Shown here one piece after another: positions 51,531 through 63,000 of a DNA stretch of 64,000 nucleotides (position 1 is the stretch's first letter; every line of letters begins with the position of its first letter). Position numbers and translations under genes: made by a program. The stretch spans positions 22,289,501 through 22,353,500 of the forward strand of contig CP114481.1 in NCBI GenBank assembly GCA_027186245.1. The letters run 5' to 3'. The DNA comes from Coriaria nepalensis. Lineage: Eukaryota > Streptophyta > Magnoliopsida > Cucurbitales > Coriariaceae. The notes beneath the pieces are model-generated. The model did no database searches, had not been told where the DNA came from, and saw only the letters and a program-made list of their open reading frames with translations.

Positions 51531-53207
51531 ATTAATTGCAAGTTATGTAAGAAAATAATGTTTGAAGGGCGAAAAAAGAATTCGTTCAAATTAATTTAGA
51601 ATGATTTAATGACTAGAAGAGACTCAGTGACATGACTTTAAGGCTAAACAAATGCATTGTTGCCTTCAATAGATCAACTGCAAGTTATGCACGAAAGTCA
51701 TGTTTAAAGGCCGAATTTCGTTCGAAGTGATTTAGAATGATTTACTGACCAAAAGAAACGCAAAAATATGACTTTAAGGCAAAAAAAATGCATAGTTGCC
51801 ATCAATTGATCAATTGCGAGTTATGCATGAAAGTCGCGTATTAAATGCAAAAAGTGAATTGGTTCGAAGTGCCTTCAAACAATTTAATGATTGAAAAGAC
51901 TGAGTGATATGCTTGTTAATGGTAAAATAATGAATTGTTGTCTTCAGTAGATTAATTGCAGGTTATGTAAGAAAATAATGTTTGAAGGGCGAAAAAAGAA
52001 TTCGTTCAAATTAATGTTGAATGATTTAACGACTAGAAGAGACTCAGTGACATGACTTTAAGGCTAAACAAATGCATTGTTGCCTTCAATAGATCAACTG
52101 CAAGTTATGCACGAAAGTCATGTTTAAAGGCCGAATTTCGTTCGAAGTGATTTAGAATGATTTACTGACTAAAAGAAACGCAAAAATATGACTTTAAGGC
52201 TAAAAAATGCATAGTTGCCATAAATAGATCAATTGCAAGTTATGCATGAAAGTCGCGTTTTAAATGCAAAAAGAGAATTTGTTCGTAGTGCCTTCCAACA
52301 ATTTAATGATTGAAAAGACTGAGTGATATGGTTTTTAATGGTAAAATAATGTATTGTCGTGTTCAGTAGATTAATTGCAGGTTATGTAAGAAAATAATGT
52401 TTGAAGGGCGAAAAAAGAATTCGTTCGAATTAATGTAGAATGATTTAATGACTAGAAGAGACTCAGTGACATGACTTTAAGGCTAAACAAATGCATTGTT
52501 GCCTTCAACAGATCAACTGCAAGTTATGCACGAAAGTCATGTTTAAAGGCCGAATTTCATTTGAAGTGATTTAGAACGATTTACTGACTAAAAGAGACGC
52601 AACAATATGACCCTAAGGCTAAAAAATGCATAGTTGCCATCAATAGATCAATTGCAAGTTATGCATTAAAGTCGCGTTTTAAATGCAAAAAGAAATTTAG
52701 TTCGAAGTGCCTTCAAACCATTTGATGATTGGAAAGACTGAGTGATATGCTTTTTAATGCTAAAATAATGCATTGTGGTCTTCAGTAGATTAATTGCAAG
52801 TTATGTAAGAAAATAATGTTTGAAGGGCGAAAATAGAATTCGTTCGAATTAATTTAGAATGATTTAATGACTAGAAGAGACTCAGTGACATGACTTTAAG
52901 GCTAAACAAATGCATTGTTGCCTTCAATAGATCAACTGCAAGTTATGCACGAAAGTCATGTGTAAAGGCCGAATTTCGTTCGAAGGGATTTAGAATGATT
53001 TACTGACTAAAAGAGACGCAAAAATATGACTTTAAGGCTAAAAAGTGCATAGTTTCCATCAATAGATCAATTGCAAGTTATGCATGAAAGTCGCGTTTTA
53101 AATGCAAAAAGAGAATTGGTTCGAAGTGCCTTCAACCAGTTTAATGATTGAAAAGACTGAGTGATATGCTTTTTAATGCTAAAATAATGTATTGTTGTGT
53201 TCAGTAG
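51531..53207 (-). repeat. Inverted unit series z-x-y plus one
   Basis: z at 51531 (gaaacgc, run of eight a, gtgaattgg, gcttgttaatgg), x at 51951 (attaatgttgaatg, tgtcgtgttcag, ggtttttaatgg), y at 52370 (cttcaacagatc, acaatatgaccc, gtggtcttcag) and another unit at 52789. z, x and y recur at 56006, 56427 and 56846, a shift of about 4476 bp; the 52789 unit is absent from that later copy. The C monomer at 52789-52930 matches the forward consensus. Confidence 0.75.
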
Positions 53208-53627
53208 ATTAATTGCAGGTTATGTAAGAAAATAATGTTTGAAGGGCGAAAAAAGAATTCGTTCGAATTAATGTAGAATGATTTAATGACTAGAAGAGAC
53301 TCAGTGACATGACTTTAAGGCTAAACAAATGCATTGTTGCCTTCAATAGATCAACTACAAGTTATGCACGAAAGTAAAGTTTAAAGGCCGAATTTCGTTC
53401 GAAGTGATTTAGAATGATTTCCTGACTAAAAGAAACGCAAAAATATGACTTTAAGGCAAAAAAAATGCATAGTTGCCATCAATAGATCAATTGCGAGTTA
53501 TGCATGAAAGTCGCGTTTTAAATGCAAAAAGTGAATTGGTTCGAAGTGCCTTCAAACAATTTAATGATTGAAAAGACTGAGTGATATGCTTGTTAATGGT
53601 AAAATAATGTATTGTTGTCTTCAGTAG
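53208..53627 (-). repeat. Inverted unit, z type
   Basis: Carries the z markers gaaacgc, the long a run, gtgaattgg and gcttgttaatgg. It is followed by a dimeric unit, as is its counterpart at 57265. Confidence 0.75.
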
Positions 53628-53910
53628 ATTAATTGCAGGTTATGTAAGAAAATAATGTTTGAAGGGCGAAAAAAGAATTCGTTCGAATTAATGTAGAATG
53701 ATTTAATGACTAGAAGAGACTCGGTGACATGACTTTAAGGCTAAAAAATGCATAGTTGCCATCAATAGATCAATTGCAAGTTATGCATTAAAGTCGCGTT
53801 TTAAATGCAAAAAGAGAATTGGTTCGAAGTGCCTTCAAACAATTTGATGATTGAAAAGACTGAGTGATATGCTTTTTAAAGCTAAAATAATGCATTGTGG
53901 TCTTCAGTAG
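53628..53910 (-). repeat. Dimeric unit lacking one monomer (283 bp)
   Basis: The unit reads C then A, with a hybrid C/B segment: C up to tgacatgactttaaggc, then B from aaaaaatgcatag. The switch lies within the 17 bases shared by C and B at 53729-53745. The loss equals one B monomer. Its A has the y state (gtggtcttcagtag). Confidence 0.9.
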
Positions 53911-54329
53911 ATTAATTGCAAGTTATGTAAGAAAATAATGTTTGAAGGGCGAAAATAGAATTAGTTCGAATTAATTTGGAATGATTTAATGACTAAAAGA
54001 GACTCAGTGACATGACTTTAAGGCTAAACAAATGCATTATTGCCTTCAATAAATCAACTGCAAGTTATGCACGAAAGTCATGTGTAAAGGCTGAAATTCG
54101 TTCGAAGTGATTTAGAATGATTTACTGACTAAAAGAGACGCAAAAATATGACTTTAAGGCTAAAAAATGCATAGTTTCCATCAATAGATCAATTGCAAGT
54201 TATGCATGAAAGTCGAGTTTTAAATGCAAAAAGAGAATTGGTTCGAAGTGCCTTCAAACAATTTGATGATTGAAAAGACTGAGTGATATGCTTTTTAATG
54301 CTAAAATAATGCATTGTGGTCTTCAGTAG
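53911..54329 (-). repeat. Inverted unit, 419 bp
   Basis: Full C-B-A unit with tgtgtaaaggctg, close to the 52789 unit (tgtgtaaaggccg), and gtggtcttcag at its end. Confidence 0.8.
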
Positions 54330-55587
54330 ATTAATTGCAAGTTATGTATGAAAATAATGTTTGAAGGGCGAAAAAAGAATTCGTTCGAATTAATGTAGAA
54401 TGATTTAATGACTAGAAGAGACTCAGTGACATGACTTTAAGGCTAAACAAATGCATTGTTGCCTTCAATAGATCAACTGCAAGTTATGCACAAAAGTCAT
54501 GTTTAAAGGCCGAATTTCGTTCGAAGTGATTTAGAATGATTTACTGACAAAAAGAAACGCAAAAATATGACTTTAAGACAAAAAAAATGCATAGTTGCCA
54601 TCAATAGATCAATCGCAAGTTATGCATGAAAGTCGCGTTTTAAATGCAAAAAGTGAATTGGTTCGAAGTGCCTTCAAACAATTTAATGATTGAAAAGACT
54701 GAGTGATATGCTTGTTAATGGTAAAATAATGTATTGTTGTCTTCAATAGATTAATTGCAGGTTATGTAAGAAAATAATGTTTGAAGGGCGGAAAAAGAAT
54801 TCGTTCGAATTAATGTAGACTGATTTAATGACTAGAAGAGACTCAGTGACATGACTTTAAGGCTAAACAAATGCATTGTTGCCTTCAATAGATCAACTGC
54901 AAGTTATGCACGAAAGTCATGTTTAAAGGCCGAATTTCGTTCGAAGTGATTTAGAATAATTTACTGACTAAAAGAAACGCAAAAATTTGACTTTAAGGCT
55001 AAAAAATGCATAGTTGCCATCAATAGATCAATTGCAAGTTATGCATGAAAGTCGCGTTTTAAATGCAAAAAGGGAATTTGTTCGTAGTGCCTTCCAACAA
55101 TTTAATGATTGAAAAGACTGAGTGATATGGTTTTTAATGGTAAAATAATGTATTGTGGTGTTCAGTAGATTAATTGCAGGTTATGTAAGAAAATAATGTT
55201 TGAAGGGCGAAAAAAGAATTCGTTCGAATTAATGTAGAATGATTTAATGACTAGAAGAGACTCAGTGACATGACTTTAAGGCTAAACAAATGCATTGTTG
55301 CCTTCAACAGATCAACTGCAAGTTATGCACGAAAGTCATGTTTAAAGGCCGAATTTCGTTTGAAGTGATTTAGAACGATTTACTGACTAAAAGAGACGCA
55401 ACAATATGACCCTAAGGCTAAAAAATGCATAGTTGCCATCAATAGATCAATTGGAAGTTATGCATTAAAGTCGCGTTTTAAATGCAAAAAGAGAATTGGT
55501 TCGAAGTGCCTTCAAACAATTTGATGATTGAAAAGACTGAGTGATATGCTTTTTAATGCTAAAATAATGCATTGTGGTCTTCAGTGG
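54330..55587 (-). repeat. Inverted unit series z-x-y
   Basis: z at 54330, x at 54750 (ggtttttaatgg, gtggtgttcag) and y at 55169 (cttcaacagatc, acaatatgaccc). This is the second complete three-unit series. The last unit ends cagtgg instead of cagtag. Confidence 0.75.
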
Positions 55588-56005
55588 ATTAATTGCAAGT
55601 TATGTAAGAAAATAATGTTTGAAGGGCGAAAATAGAATTCGTTCAAATTAATTTAGAATGATTTAATGACTAGAAGAGACTCAGTGACATGACTTTAAGG
55701 CTAAACAAATGCATTGTTGCCTTCAACAGATCAACTGCAAGTTATGCACGAAAGTCATGTTTAAAGCCCGAATTTCGTTCGAAGTGATTTAGAATGATTT
55801 ACTGACTAAAAGAGACGCAAAAATATGCTTTAAGGCTAATAAATGCATAGTTGCCATCAATAGATCAATTGCAAGTTATGCATGAAAGTCGCGTTTTAAA
55901 TGCAAAAAGAGAATTTGTTCGTAGTGCCTTCAAACAATTTAATGATTGAAAAGACTGAGTGATATGCTTTTTAATGGTAAAATAATGTATTGTTGTGTTC
56001 AGTAG
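55588..56005 (-). repeat. Inverted unit, 418 bp
   Basis: A linking unit between two z-x-y series, with aaatatgctttaagg where one base of atgacttt has been lost. Confidence 0.75.
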
Positions 56006-57264
56006 ATTAATTGCAAGTTATGTAAGAAAATAATGTTTGAAGGCCGAAAAAAGAATTCTTTCGAATTAATGTAGAATGATTTAATGACTAGAAGAGACTC
56101 AGTGACATGACATTAAGGCTGAACAAATGCATTGTTGCCTTCAATAGATCAACTACAAGTTATGCACGAAAGTCATGTTTGAAGGCCGAATTTCGTTCGA
56201 AGTGATTTAGAATGATTTACTGACTAAGAGAAACGCAAAAATATGACTTTAAGGCAAAAAAAAATGCATAGTTGCCATCAATAGATCAATTGCGAGTTAT
56301 GCATGAAAGTCGCGTATTAAATGCAAAAAGTGAATTGGTTCGAAGTGCCTTCAAACAATTTAATGATTGAAAAGACTGAGTGATATGCTTGTTAATGGTA
56401 AAATAATGTATTGTTGTCTTCAGTAGATTAATTGCAGGTTATGTAAGAAAATAATGTTTGAAGGGCGAAAAAAGAATTCGTTCAAATTAATGTTGAATGA
56501 TTTAACGACTAGATGAGACTTAGTGACATGACTTTAAGGCTAAGCAAATGCATTGTTGCATTCAATAGATCAACTACAAGTTATGCACGAAAGTCATGTT
56601 TAAATGCCGAATTTAATTCGAAGTGATTTAGAATGATTTACTGACCAAAAGAAACGCAAAAATATGACTTTAAGGCTAAAAAATGCATAGTTGCCATCAA
56701 TAGATCAATTGCAAGTTATGCATGAAAGTCGCGTTTTAAATGCAAAAAGAGAATTTGTTCGTAGTGCCTTCCAACAATTTAATGATTGAAAAGACTGAGT
56801 GATATGGTTTTTAATGGTAAAATAATGTATTGTCGTGTTCAGTAGATTAATTGCAGGTTATGTAAGAAAATAATGTTTGAAGGGCGAAAAAAGAATTCGT
56901 TCGAATTAATGTAGAATGATTTAATGACTAGAAGAGACTCAGTGACATGACTTTAAGGCTAAACAAATGCATTGTTGCCTTCAACAGATCAACTGCAAGT
57001 TATGCACGAAAGTCATGTTTAAAGGCCGAATTTCGTTTGAAGTGATTCAGAATGATTTACTGACTAAAAGAGACGCAACAATATGACCTTAAGGCTAAAA
57101 AATGCATAGTTGCCATCAATAGATCAATTGCAAGTTATGCATTAAAGTCGCGTTTTAAATGCAAAAAGAAAATTGGTTCGAAGTGCCTTCAAACAATTTG
57201 ATGATTGAAAAGACTGAGTGATATGCTTTTTAGTGCTAAAATAATGCATTGTGGTCTTCAGTAG
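56006..57264 (-). repeat. Inverted unit series z-x-y, copy of 51531-52788
   Basis: Shares the rare cgcgtattaaatgc with 51531-51950 and attaatgttgaatgatttaacg plus tgtcgtgttcag with 51951-52369. The first unit is 421 bp because of one extra a in its a run. Confidence 0.8.
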
Positions 57265-57684
57265 ATTAATTGCAAGTTATGTAAGAAAATAATGTTTGAA
57301 GGGCGAAAAAAGAATTCGTTCGAATTAATGTAGAATGAGTTAATGACTAGAAGAGACTCAGTGACATGACTTTAAGGCTAAACAAATGCATTGTTGCCTT
57401 CAATAATTCAACTGCAAGTTATGCACGAAAGTCATGTTTAAAGGCCGAATTTCGTTCGAAGTGATTTAGAATGATTTACTGACTAAAAGAAACGCAAAAA
57501 TATGACTTTAAGGCAAAAAAAATGCATAGTTGCCATCAATAGATCAATTGCGAGTTATGCATGAAAGTCGCGTTTTAAATGCAAAAAGTGAATTGGTTAG
57601 AAGTGCCTTCAAACAATTTAATGATTGAAAAGACTGAGTGATATGCTTGTTAATGGTAAAATAATGTATTGTTGTCTTCAATAG
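57265..57684 (-). repeat. Inverted unit, z type
   Basis: Matches 53208-53627 in all z markers, and like it precedes a 283-bp dimeric unit. Confidence 0.75.
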
Positions 57685-57967
57685 ATTAATTGCAGGTTAT
57701 GTAAGAAAATAATGTTTGAAGGGCGAAAAAAGAATTCGCTCGAATTAATGTAGAATGATTTAATGACTAGAAGAGACTCAGTGACATGACTTTAAGGCTA
57801 AAAAATGCATAGTTGCCATCAATAGATCAATTGCAAGTTATGCATGAAAGTCGCGTTTTAAATGCAAAAAGAGAATTTGTTCGTAGTGCCTTCCAACAAT
57901 TTAATGATTGAAAAGACTGAGTGATATGGTTTTTAATGGTAAAATAATGTATTGTGGTGTTCAGTAG
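57685..57967 (-). repeat. Second dimeric unit lacking one monomer (283 bp)
   Basis: The same C/B hybrid structure and the same 17-base switch interval (57786-57802) as the unit at 53628. Its A is of the x type (ttcgtagtgccttcc, ggtttttaatgg, gtggtgttcag), so the two dimers are not simple copies. Confidence 0.9.
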
Positions 57968-59223
57968 ATTAATTGCAGGTTATGTAAGAAAATAATGTTT
58001 GAAGGGCGAAAAAAGAATTCGTTCGAATTAATGTAGAATGATTTAATGACTAGAAGAGACTCAGTGACATGACTTTAAGGCTAAACAAATGCATTGTTGC
58101 CTTCAACAGATCAACTGCAAGTTATGCACGAAAGTCATGTTTAAAGGCCGAATTTCGTTTGAAGTGATTCAGAATGATTTACTGACTAAAAGAGACGCAA
58201 CAATATGACCTTAAGGCTAAAAAATGCATAGTTGCCATCAATAGATCAATTGCAAGTTATGCATTAAAGTCGCGTTTTAAATGAAAAAAAAGAATTGGTT
58301 CGAAGTGCCATCAAACAATTTGATGATTGAAAAGACTGAGTGATATGCTTTTTAGTGCTAAAATAATGCATTGTGGTCTTCAGTAGATTAATTGCAAGTT
58401 ATGTAAGAAAATAATGTTTGAAGGGCGAAAAAAGAATTCGTTCGAATTAATGTAGAATGAGTTAATGACTAGAAGAGACTCAGTGACATGACTTTAAGGC
58501 TAAACAAATGCATTGTTGCGTTCAACAGATCAACTGCAAGTTATGCACGAAAGTCATGTTTAAAGGCCGAATTTCGTTTGAAGTGATTTAGAATGATTTA
58601 CTGACTAAAAGAGACGCAACAATATGACCTTAAGGATAAAAAATGCATAGTTGCCATCGATAGATCAATTGCAAGTTATGCATTAAAGTCGCGTTTTAAA
58701 TGCAAAAAGAAATTTGGTTCGAAGTGCCTTCAAACAATTTGATGATTGAAAAGACTGAGTGATATGCTTTTTAATGCTAAAATAATGCGTTATGGTCTTC
58801 AGTAGATTAATGGCAAGTTATGTAAGAAAATAATGTTTGAAGGGCGAAAATAGAATTCGTTCGAATTAATTTAGAATGATTTAATGACTAGAAGAGACTC
58901 AGTGACATGACTTTAAGGCTAAACAAATGCATTGTTGCCTTCAATTGATCAACTGCAAGTTATGCACAAAAGTCATGTTTAAAGGCAGAATTTCGTTCGA
59001 AGTGATTTAGAATGATTACTGACTAAAAGAGACGCAAAAATATGACCTTAAGGCTAAAAAATGCATAGTTGCCATGAATAGATCAATTGCAAGTTATGCA
59101 TTAAAGTCGTGTTTTAAATGCAAAAAGAGAATTGGTTCGAATTGCCTTCAAACAATTTGATGATTGAAAAGACTGAGTGATATGCTTTTTAATGCTAAAA
59201 TCATGCATTGTTGTCTTCAGTAG
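57968..59223 (-). repeat. Three inverted units, two of y type
   Basis: Units at 57968 and 58387 both have cttcaacagatc or cgttcaacagatc, cgtttgaagtg and acaatatgacc, indicating a local duplication of the y unit. The unit at 58806 is 418 bp with aatgattactg (one t lost). Confidence 0.75.
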
Positions 59224-59646
59224 ATTAATTGCAAGTTATGCAAGAAAATAATGTTTGAAGGGCGAAAATAGAATTCGTTCGAATTAATTTAGAATGATTT
59301 AATGACTAGAAGAGACTCAGTGACATGACTTTAAATCTAAACAAATGCATTGTTGCCTTCATTAGATAGATCAACTGCAAGTTATGCACGAAAGTCATGT
59401 TTAAAGGCCGAATTTTTTTCGAAGTGATTTAGAATGATTTACTGACTAAAAGAGACGCAAAAATATGACTTTAAGGCTAAAAAATGCATAGTTGCCATCA
59501 ATAGATCAATTGGAAGTTATGCATGAAAGTCGGGTTTTAAATGCAAAAAGAGAATTGGTTCGAAGTGCCTTCCAACAATTTAATGGTTGAAAAGACTGAG
59601 TGATGTGCTTTTTAATGGTAAAATAATTCATTGTTGTCTTGAATAG
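59224..59646 (-). repeat. 423-bp unit with taga duplication
   Basis: Has ttcattagatagatc at 59358-59372, like 51241, and gaatttttttcgaag, which recurs in the units at 63001 and 63421. Its C begins with gcaagttatgcaag instead of atgtaag. Confidence 0.8.
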
Positions 59647-60065
59647 ATTAATTACAAGTTATGCAAGAAAATAATGTTTGGAGGGCAAAAATAGAATTCG
59701 TTCGATTTAATGTAGAATGATTTAATGACTAGAAGAGACTCAGTGACATGACTTTAAAGCTAAACAAATGCATTGTTGCCTATAATAGATGAACTGCAAG
59801 TTATGCACGAAAGTCATGTTTAAAGGCCGAATTTCGTTCGAAGTGATTTAGAATGATTTACTGACCAAAAGAGACGCTAAAATATGAGTTTAAGGCTAAA
59901 AAATGCATAGTTGCCATCAATAGATCAATCGCAAGTTATGCATGAAAGTCGCGTTTTAAATGCAGAAAGAGAATTGGTTTGAAGTGCCTTCAAAAAATTT
60001 AATGATTGAAAAGACTGAGTGATATGCTTTTTAATGCTAAAATAATTCATTGTTGTCTTCACTCG
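59647..60065 (-). repeat. Inverted unit, 419 bp, divergent
   Basis: Scattered private changes (gttatgcaag, tggagggcaaaa, gcctataatag, atgagtttaagg). It ends cttcactcg where other units have cttcagtag. Confidence 0.75.
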
Positions 60066-60485
60066 ATTAATTGCAAGTTACGTAAGAAAATAATGTTTGA
60101 AGGGCGAAAATAGAATTCGTTCGAATTAATTTCGAATGATTTAATGACTAGAAGAGACTCAGTGATATGACTTTAAGGCTAAACAAATGGATTGTTGCCT
60201 TCAAGAGATCAACTGCAAGTTATGCACGAAAGTCATGTTTCAAGGCCGAATTTCGTTCGAAGTGATTTAGAATGATTTACTGACTAAAAGAAACGCAAAA
60301 ATATGACTTTAAGGCAAAAAAAATGCATAGTTGCCATCAATAGATCAATTGCGAGTTATGCATGAAAGTCACGTTTTAAATGCAAAAAGTGAATTGGTTC
60401 GAAGTGCCTTCAAACAATTTAATGATTGAAAAGACTGAGTGATATGCTTGTTAATGGTAAAATAATGTATTGTTGTCTTCAGTAG
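60066..60485 (-). repeat. Inverted unit, z type with cacgtttt
   Basis: Carries the z markers plus gtttcaaggccg and agtcacgttttaaatg. The same combination is at 62581-63000, a shift of 2515 bp, suggesting a six-unit repeat at this end. Confidence 0.75.
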
Positions 60486-61742
60486 ATTAATTGCAGGTTA
60501 TGTAAGAAAATAATGTTTGAAGGGCGAAAAAAGAATTCGTTCGAATTAATGTAGAATGTTTAATGAGTAGAAAAGACTCAGTGACATGACTTTAAGGCTA
60601 AACAAATGCATTGTTGCCTTCAATAGATCAACTGCAAGTGATACACGAAAGTCATGTTTAAAGGCCGAATTTCGTCCGAAGTGATTTAGAATGATTTACT
60701 GACTAAAAGAAACGCAAAAATATGACTTTAAGGCTAAAAAATGCATAGTTGCCATCAATAGATCAATTGCAAGTTATGCACAAAAGTCGCGTTTTAAATG
60801 CAAAAAGAGAATTGGTTCGAAGTGCCTTCAAACAATTTAATGATTAAAAAGACTGAGTGATATGCTTTTTAATGCTAAAATAATGTATTGTTGTGTTGAG
60901 TAGATTAATTGCAGGTTATGGAAGAAAACAATGTTTGAAGGGCGAAAACAGAATTCGTTCGAATTAATTTAGAATGATTTAATGATTAGAAGAGACTCAG
61001 TGACATGACTTGATGGCTAAACAAGCGCATTGTAGCCTATAATAGATCAACTGCAAGTTATGCACGAAAGTCATGTTTAGAGGCCGAATTTCGTTCGAAG
61101 TGATTTAGAATGATTTGCTGACTAAAAGAGACGCAAAAATATGACATTAAGGCTAAAAAAATGAATAGTTGCCTTCAATAGATCAATTGCAAGTTATGCA
61201 TGAAAGTCGCGTTTTAAATGCAAAAAGAGAATTGGTTCGAAGTGCCTTCAAACAGTTTAATGATTGAAAAGACTGAGTGATATGCTTTTTAATGCTAAAA
61301 TAATGTATTGTTTTGTTCAGTAGATTAATTGTAGGTTATGTAAGAAAATAATGTTTGAAGGACGAAAATAGAATTCGTTCGAATTAATTTAGAATGATTT
61401 AATGACTAGAAGAGACTCAGTGACATGACTTGATGGCTAAACAAGCGCATTGTAGCCTATAATAGATCAACTGCAAGTTATGCACGAAAGTCATGTTTAA
61501 AGGCCGAATTTCGTTCGAAGTGATTTAGAATGATTTACTTACTAAAAGAGACGCAAAAATATAACTTTAAGGCTAAAAAATGCATAGTTGCCATCAATAG
61601 ATCAATTGCAAGTTATGCATGAAAGTCGCGTTTTAAATGCAAAAAGAGAATTGGTTCGAAGTGCCTTCAAACAATTTAATGATTGAAAAGACTGAGTGAT
61701 ATGCTTGTTAATGGTAAAATAATGTATTGTTGTCTTCAGTAG
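60486..61742 (-). repeat. Three inverted units including an adjacent pair
   Basis: Units at 60904 and 61324 share tgatggctaaacaagcgc and gtagcctataatag, seen nowhere else in the window, so they are a recent one-unit duplication at least in C. The first unit (60486) is 418 bp. Confidence 0.8.
61153..61176 (-). repeat. Forward-type patch inside the inverted array
   Basis: In the B monomer of the 60904 unit the sequence has seven a, then atgaatagttgccttcaa: three states typical of the forward array (t7, attcat, gaagg) instead of inverted-array atgcatagttgccatcaa. Flanking bases on both sides (gcaaaaatatgac and gcgttttaaatgc) are inverted type. It is either a short conversion tract or an ancestral remnant. 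Confidence 0.65.
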
Positions 61743-62580
61743 ATTAATTGCAGGTTATGTAAGAAAATAATGTTTGAAGGGCGAAAAAAGAATTCGTTCG
61801 AATTAATGTAGAATGATTTAATGACTAGAAGAGACTCAGTGACATGACTTTAAGGCTTAACAAATGCATTGTTGCCTTCAACAGATCAACTGCAGGTTAT
61901 GCACGAAAGTCATGTTTAAAGGCCGAATTTCGTTCGAAGTGATTTAGAATGATTTACTGAATAAAAGAGACGCAAAAATATGACTTTAAGGCTAATAAAT
62001 GCATAGTTGCCATCAATAGATCAATTGCAAGTTATGCATGAAAGTCGCGTTTTAAATGCAAAAAGAGAATTTGTTCGTAGTGCTTTCCAACAATTTAATG
62101 ATTGAAAAGACTGAGTGATATGCTTTTTAATGGTAAAATAATGTATTGTTGTGTTCAGTAGATTAATTGTAGGTTATGTAAGAAAATAATGTTTGAAGGA
62201 CGAAAATAGAATTCGTTCGAATTAATTTAGAATGATTTAATGACTAGAAGAGACTCAGTGACATGACTTTAAGGCTAAACAAATGCATTGTTGCCTATAA
62301 TAGATCAACTGCACGTTATGCACGAAAGTCATGTTTAAAGGCCGAATTTCGTTCGAAGTGATTTAGAATGATTTACTGACTAAAAGAGACGCAAAAATAT
62401 GACTTTAAGGCTAAAAAATGCATAGTTGCCATCAATAGATCAATTGCATGTTATGCATGAAAGTCGCGTTTTAAATGCAAAAAGAGAATTGGTTCGAAGT
62501 GCCTTAAAACAATTTAATGATTGAAAAGACTGAGTGATATGGTTTTTAATGGTAAAATAATGTATTGTTGTGTTCAGTAG
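61743..62580 (-). repeat. Two inverted units, 419 bp each
   Basis: Full C-B-A units. The 61743 unit has cttcaacagatc and ttcgtagtgctttcc. The 62162 unit has gcctataatag and ends with ggtttttaatgg and gtgttcagtag. Confidence 0.75.
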
Positions 62581-63000
62581 ATTAATTGCAGGTTATGTAA
62601 GAAAATAATGTTTGAAGGGCGAAAAAAGAATTCGTTCGAATTAATGTAGAATGATTTAATGACTAGAAGAGACTCAGTGACATGACTTGAAGGCTAAACA
62701 AATGCATTGTTGCCTTCAATAGATCAACTGCAAGTTATGCACGAAAGTCATGTTTCAAGGCCGAATTTCGTTCGAAGTGATTTAGAATGATTTACTGACT
62801 AAAAGAAACGCAAAAATATGACTTTAAGGCAAAAAAAATGCATAGTTGCCATCAATAGATCAATTGCGAGTTATGCATGAAAGTCACGTTTTAAATGCAA
62901 AAAGTGAATTGGTTCGAAGTGCCTTCAAACAATTTAATGATTCAAAAGACTGAGTGATATGCTTGTTAATGGTAAAATAATGTATTGTTGTCTTCAATAG
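62581..63000 (-). repeat. Inverted unit, z type, copy of 60066-60485
   Basis: Shares gtttcaaggccg and agtcacgttttaaatg with the earlier unit, and ends cttcaatag. Confidence 0.75.
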
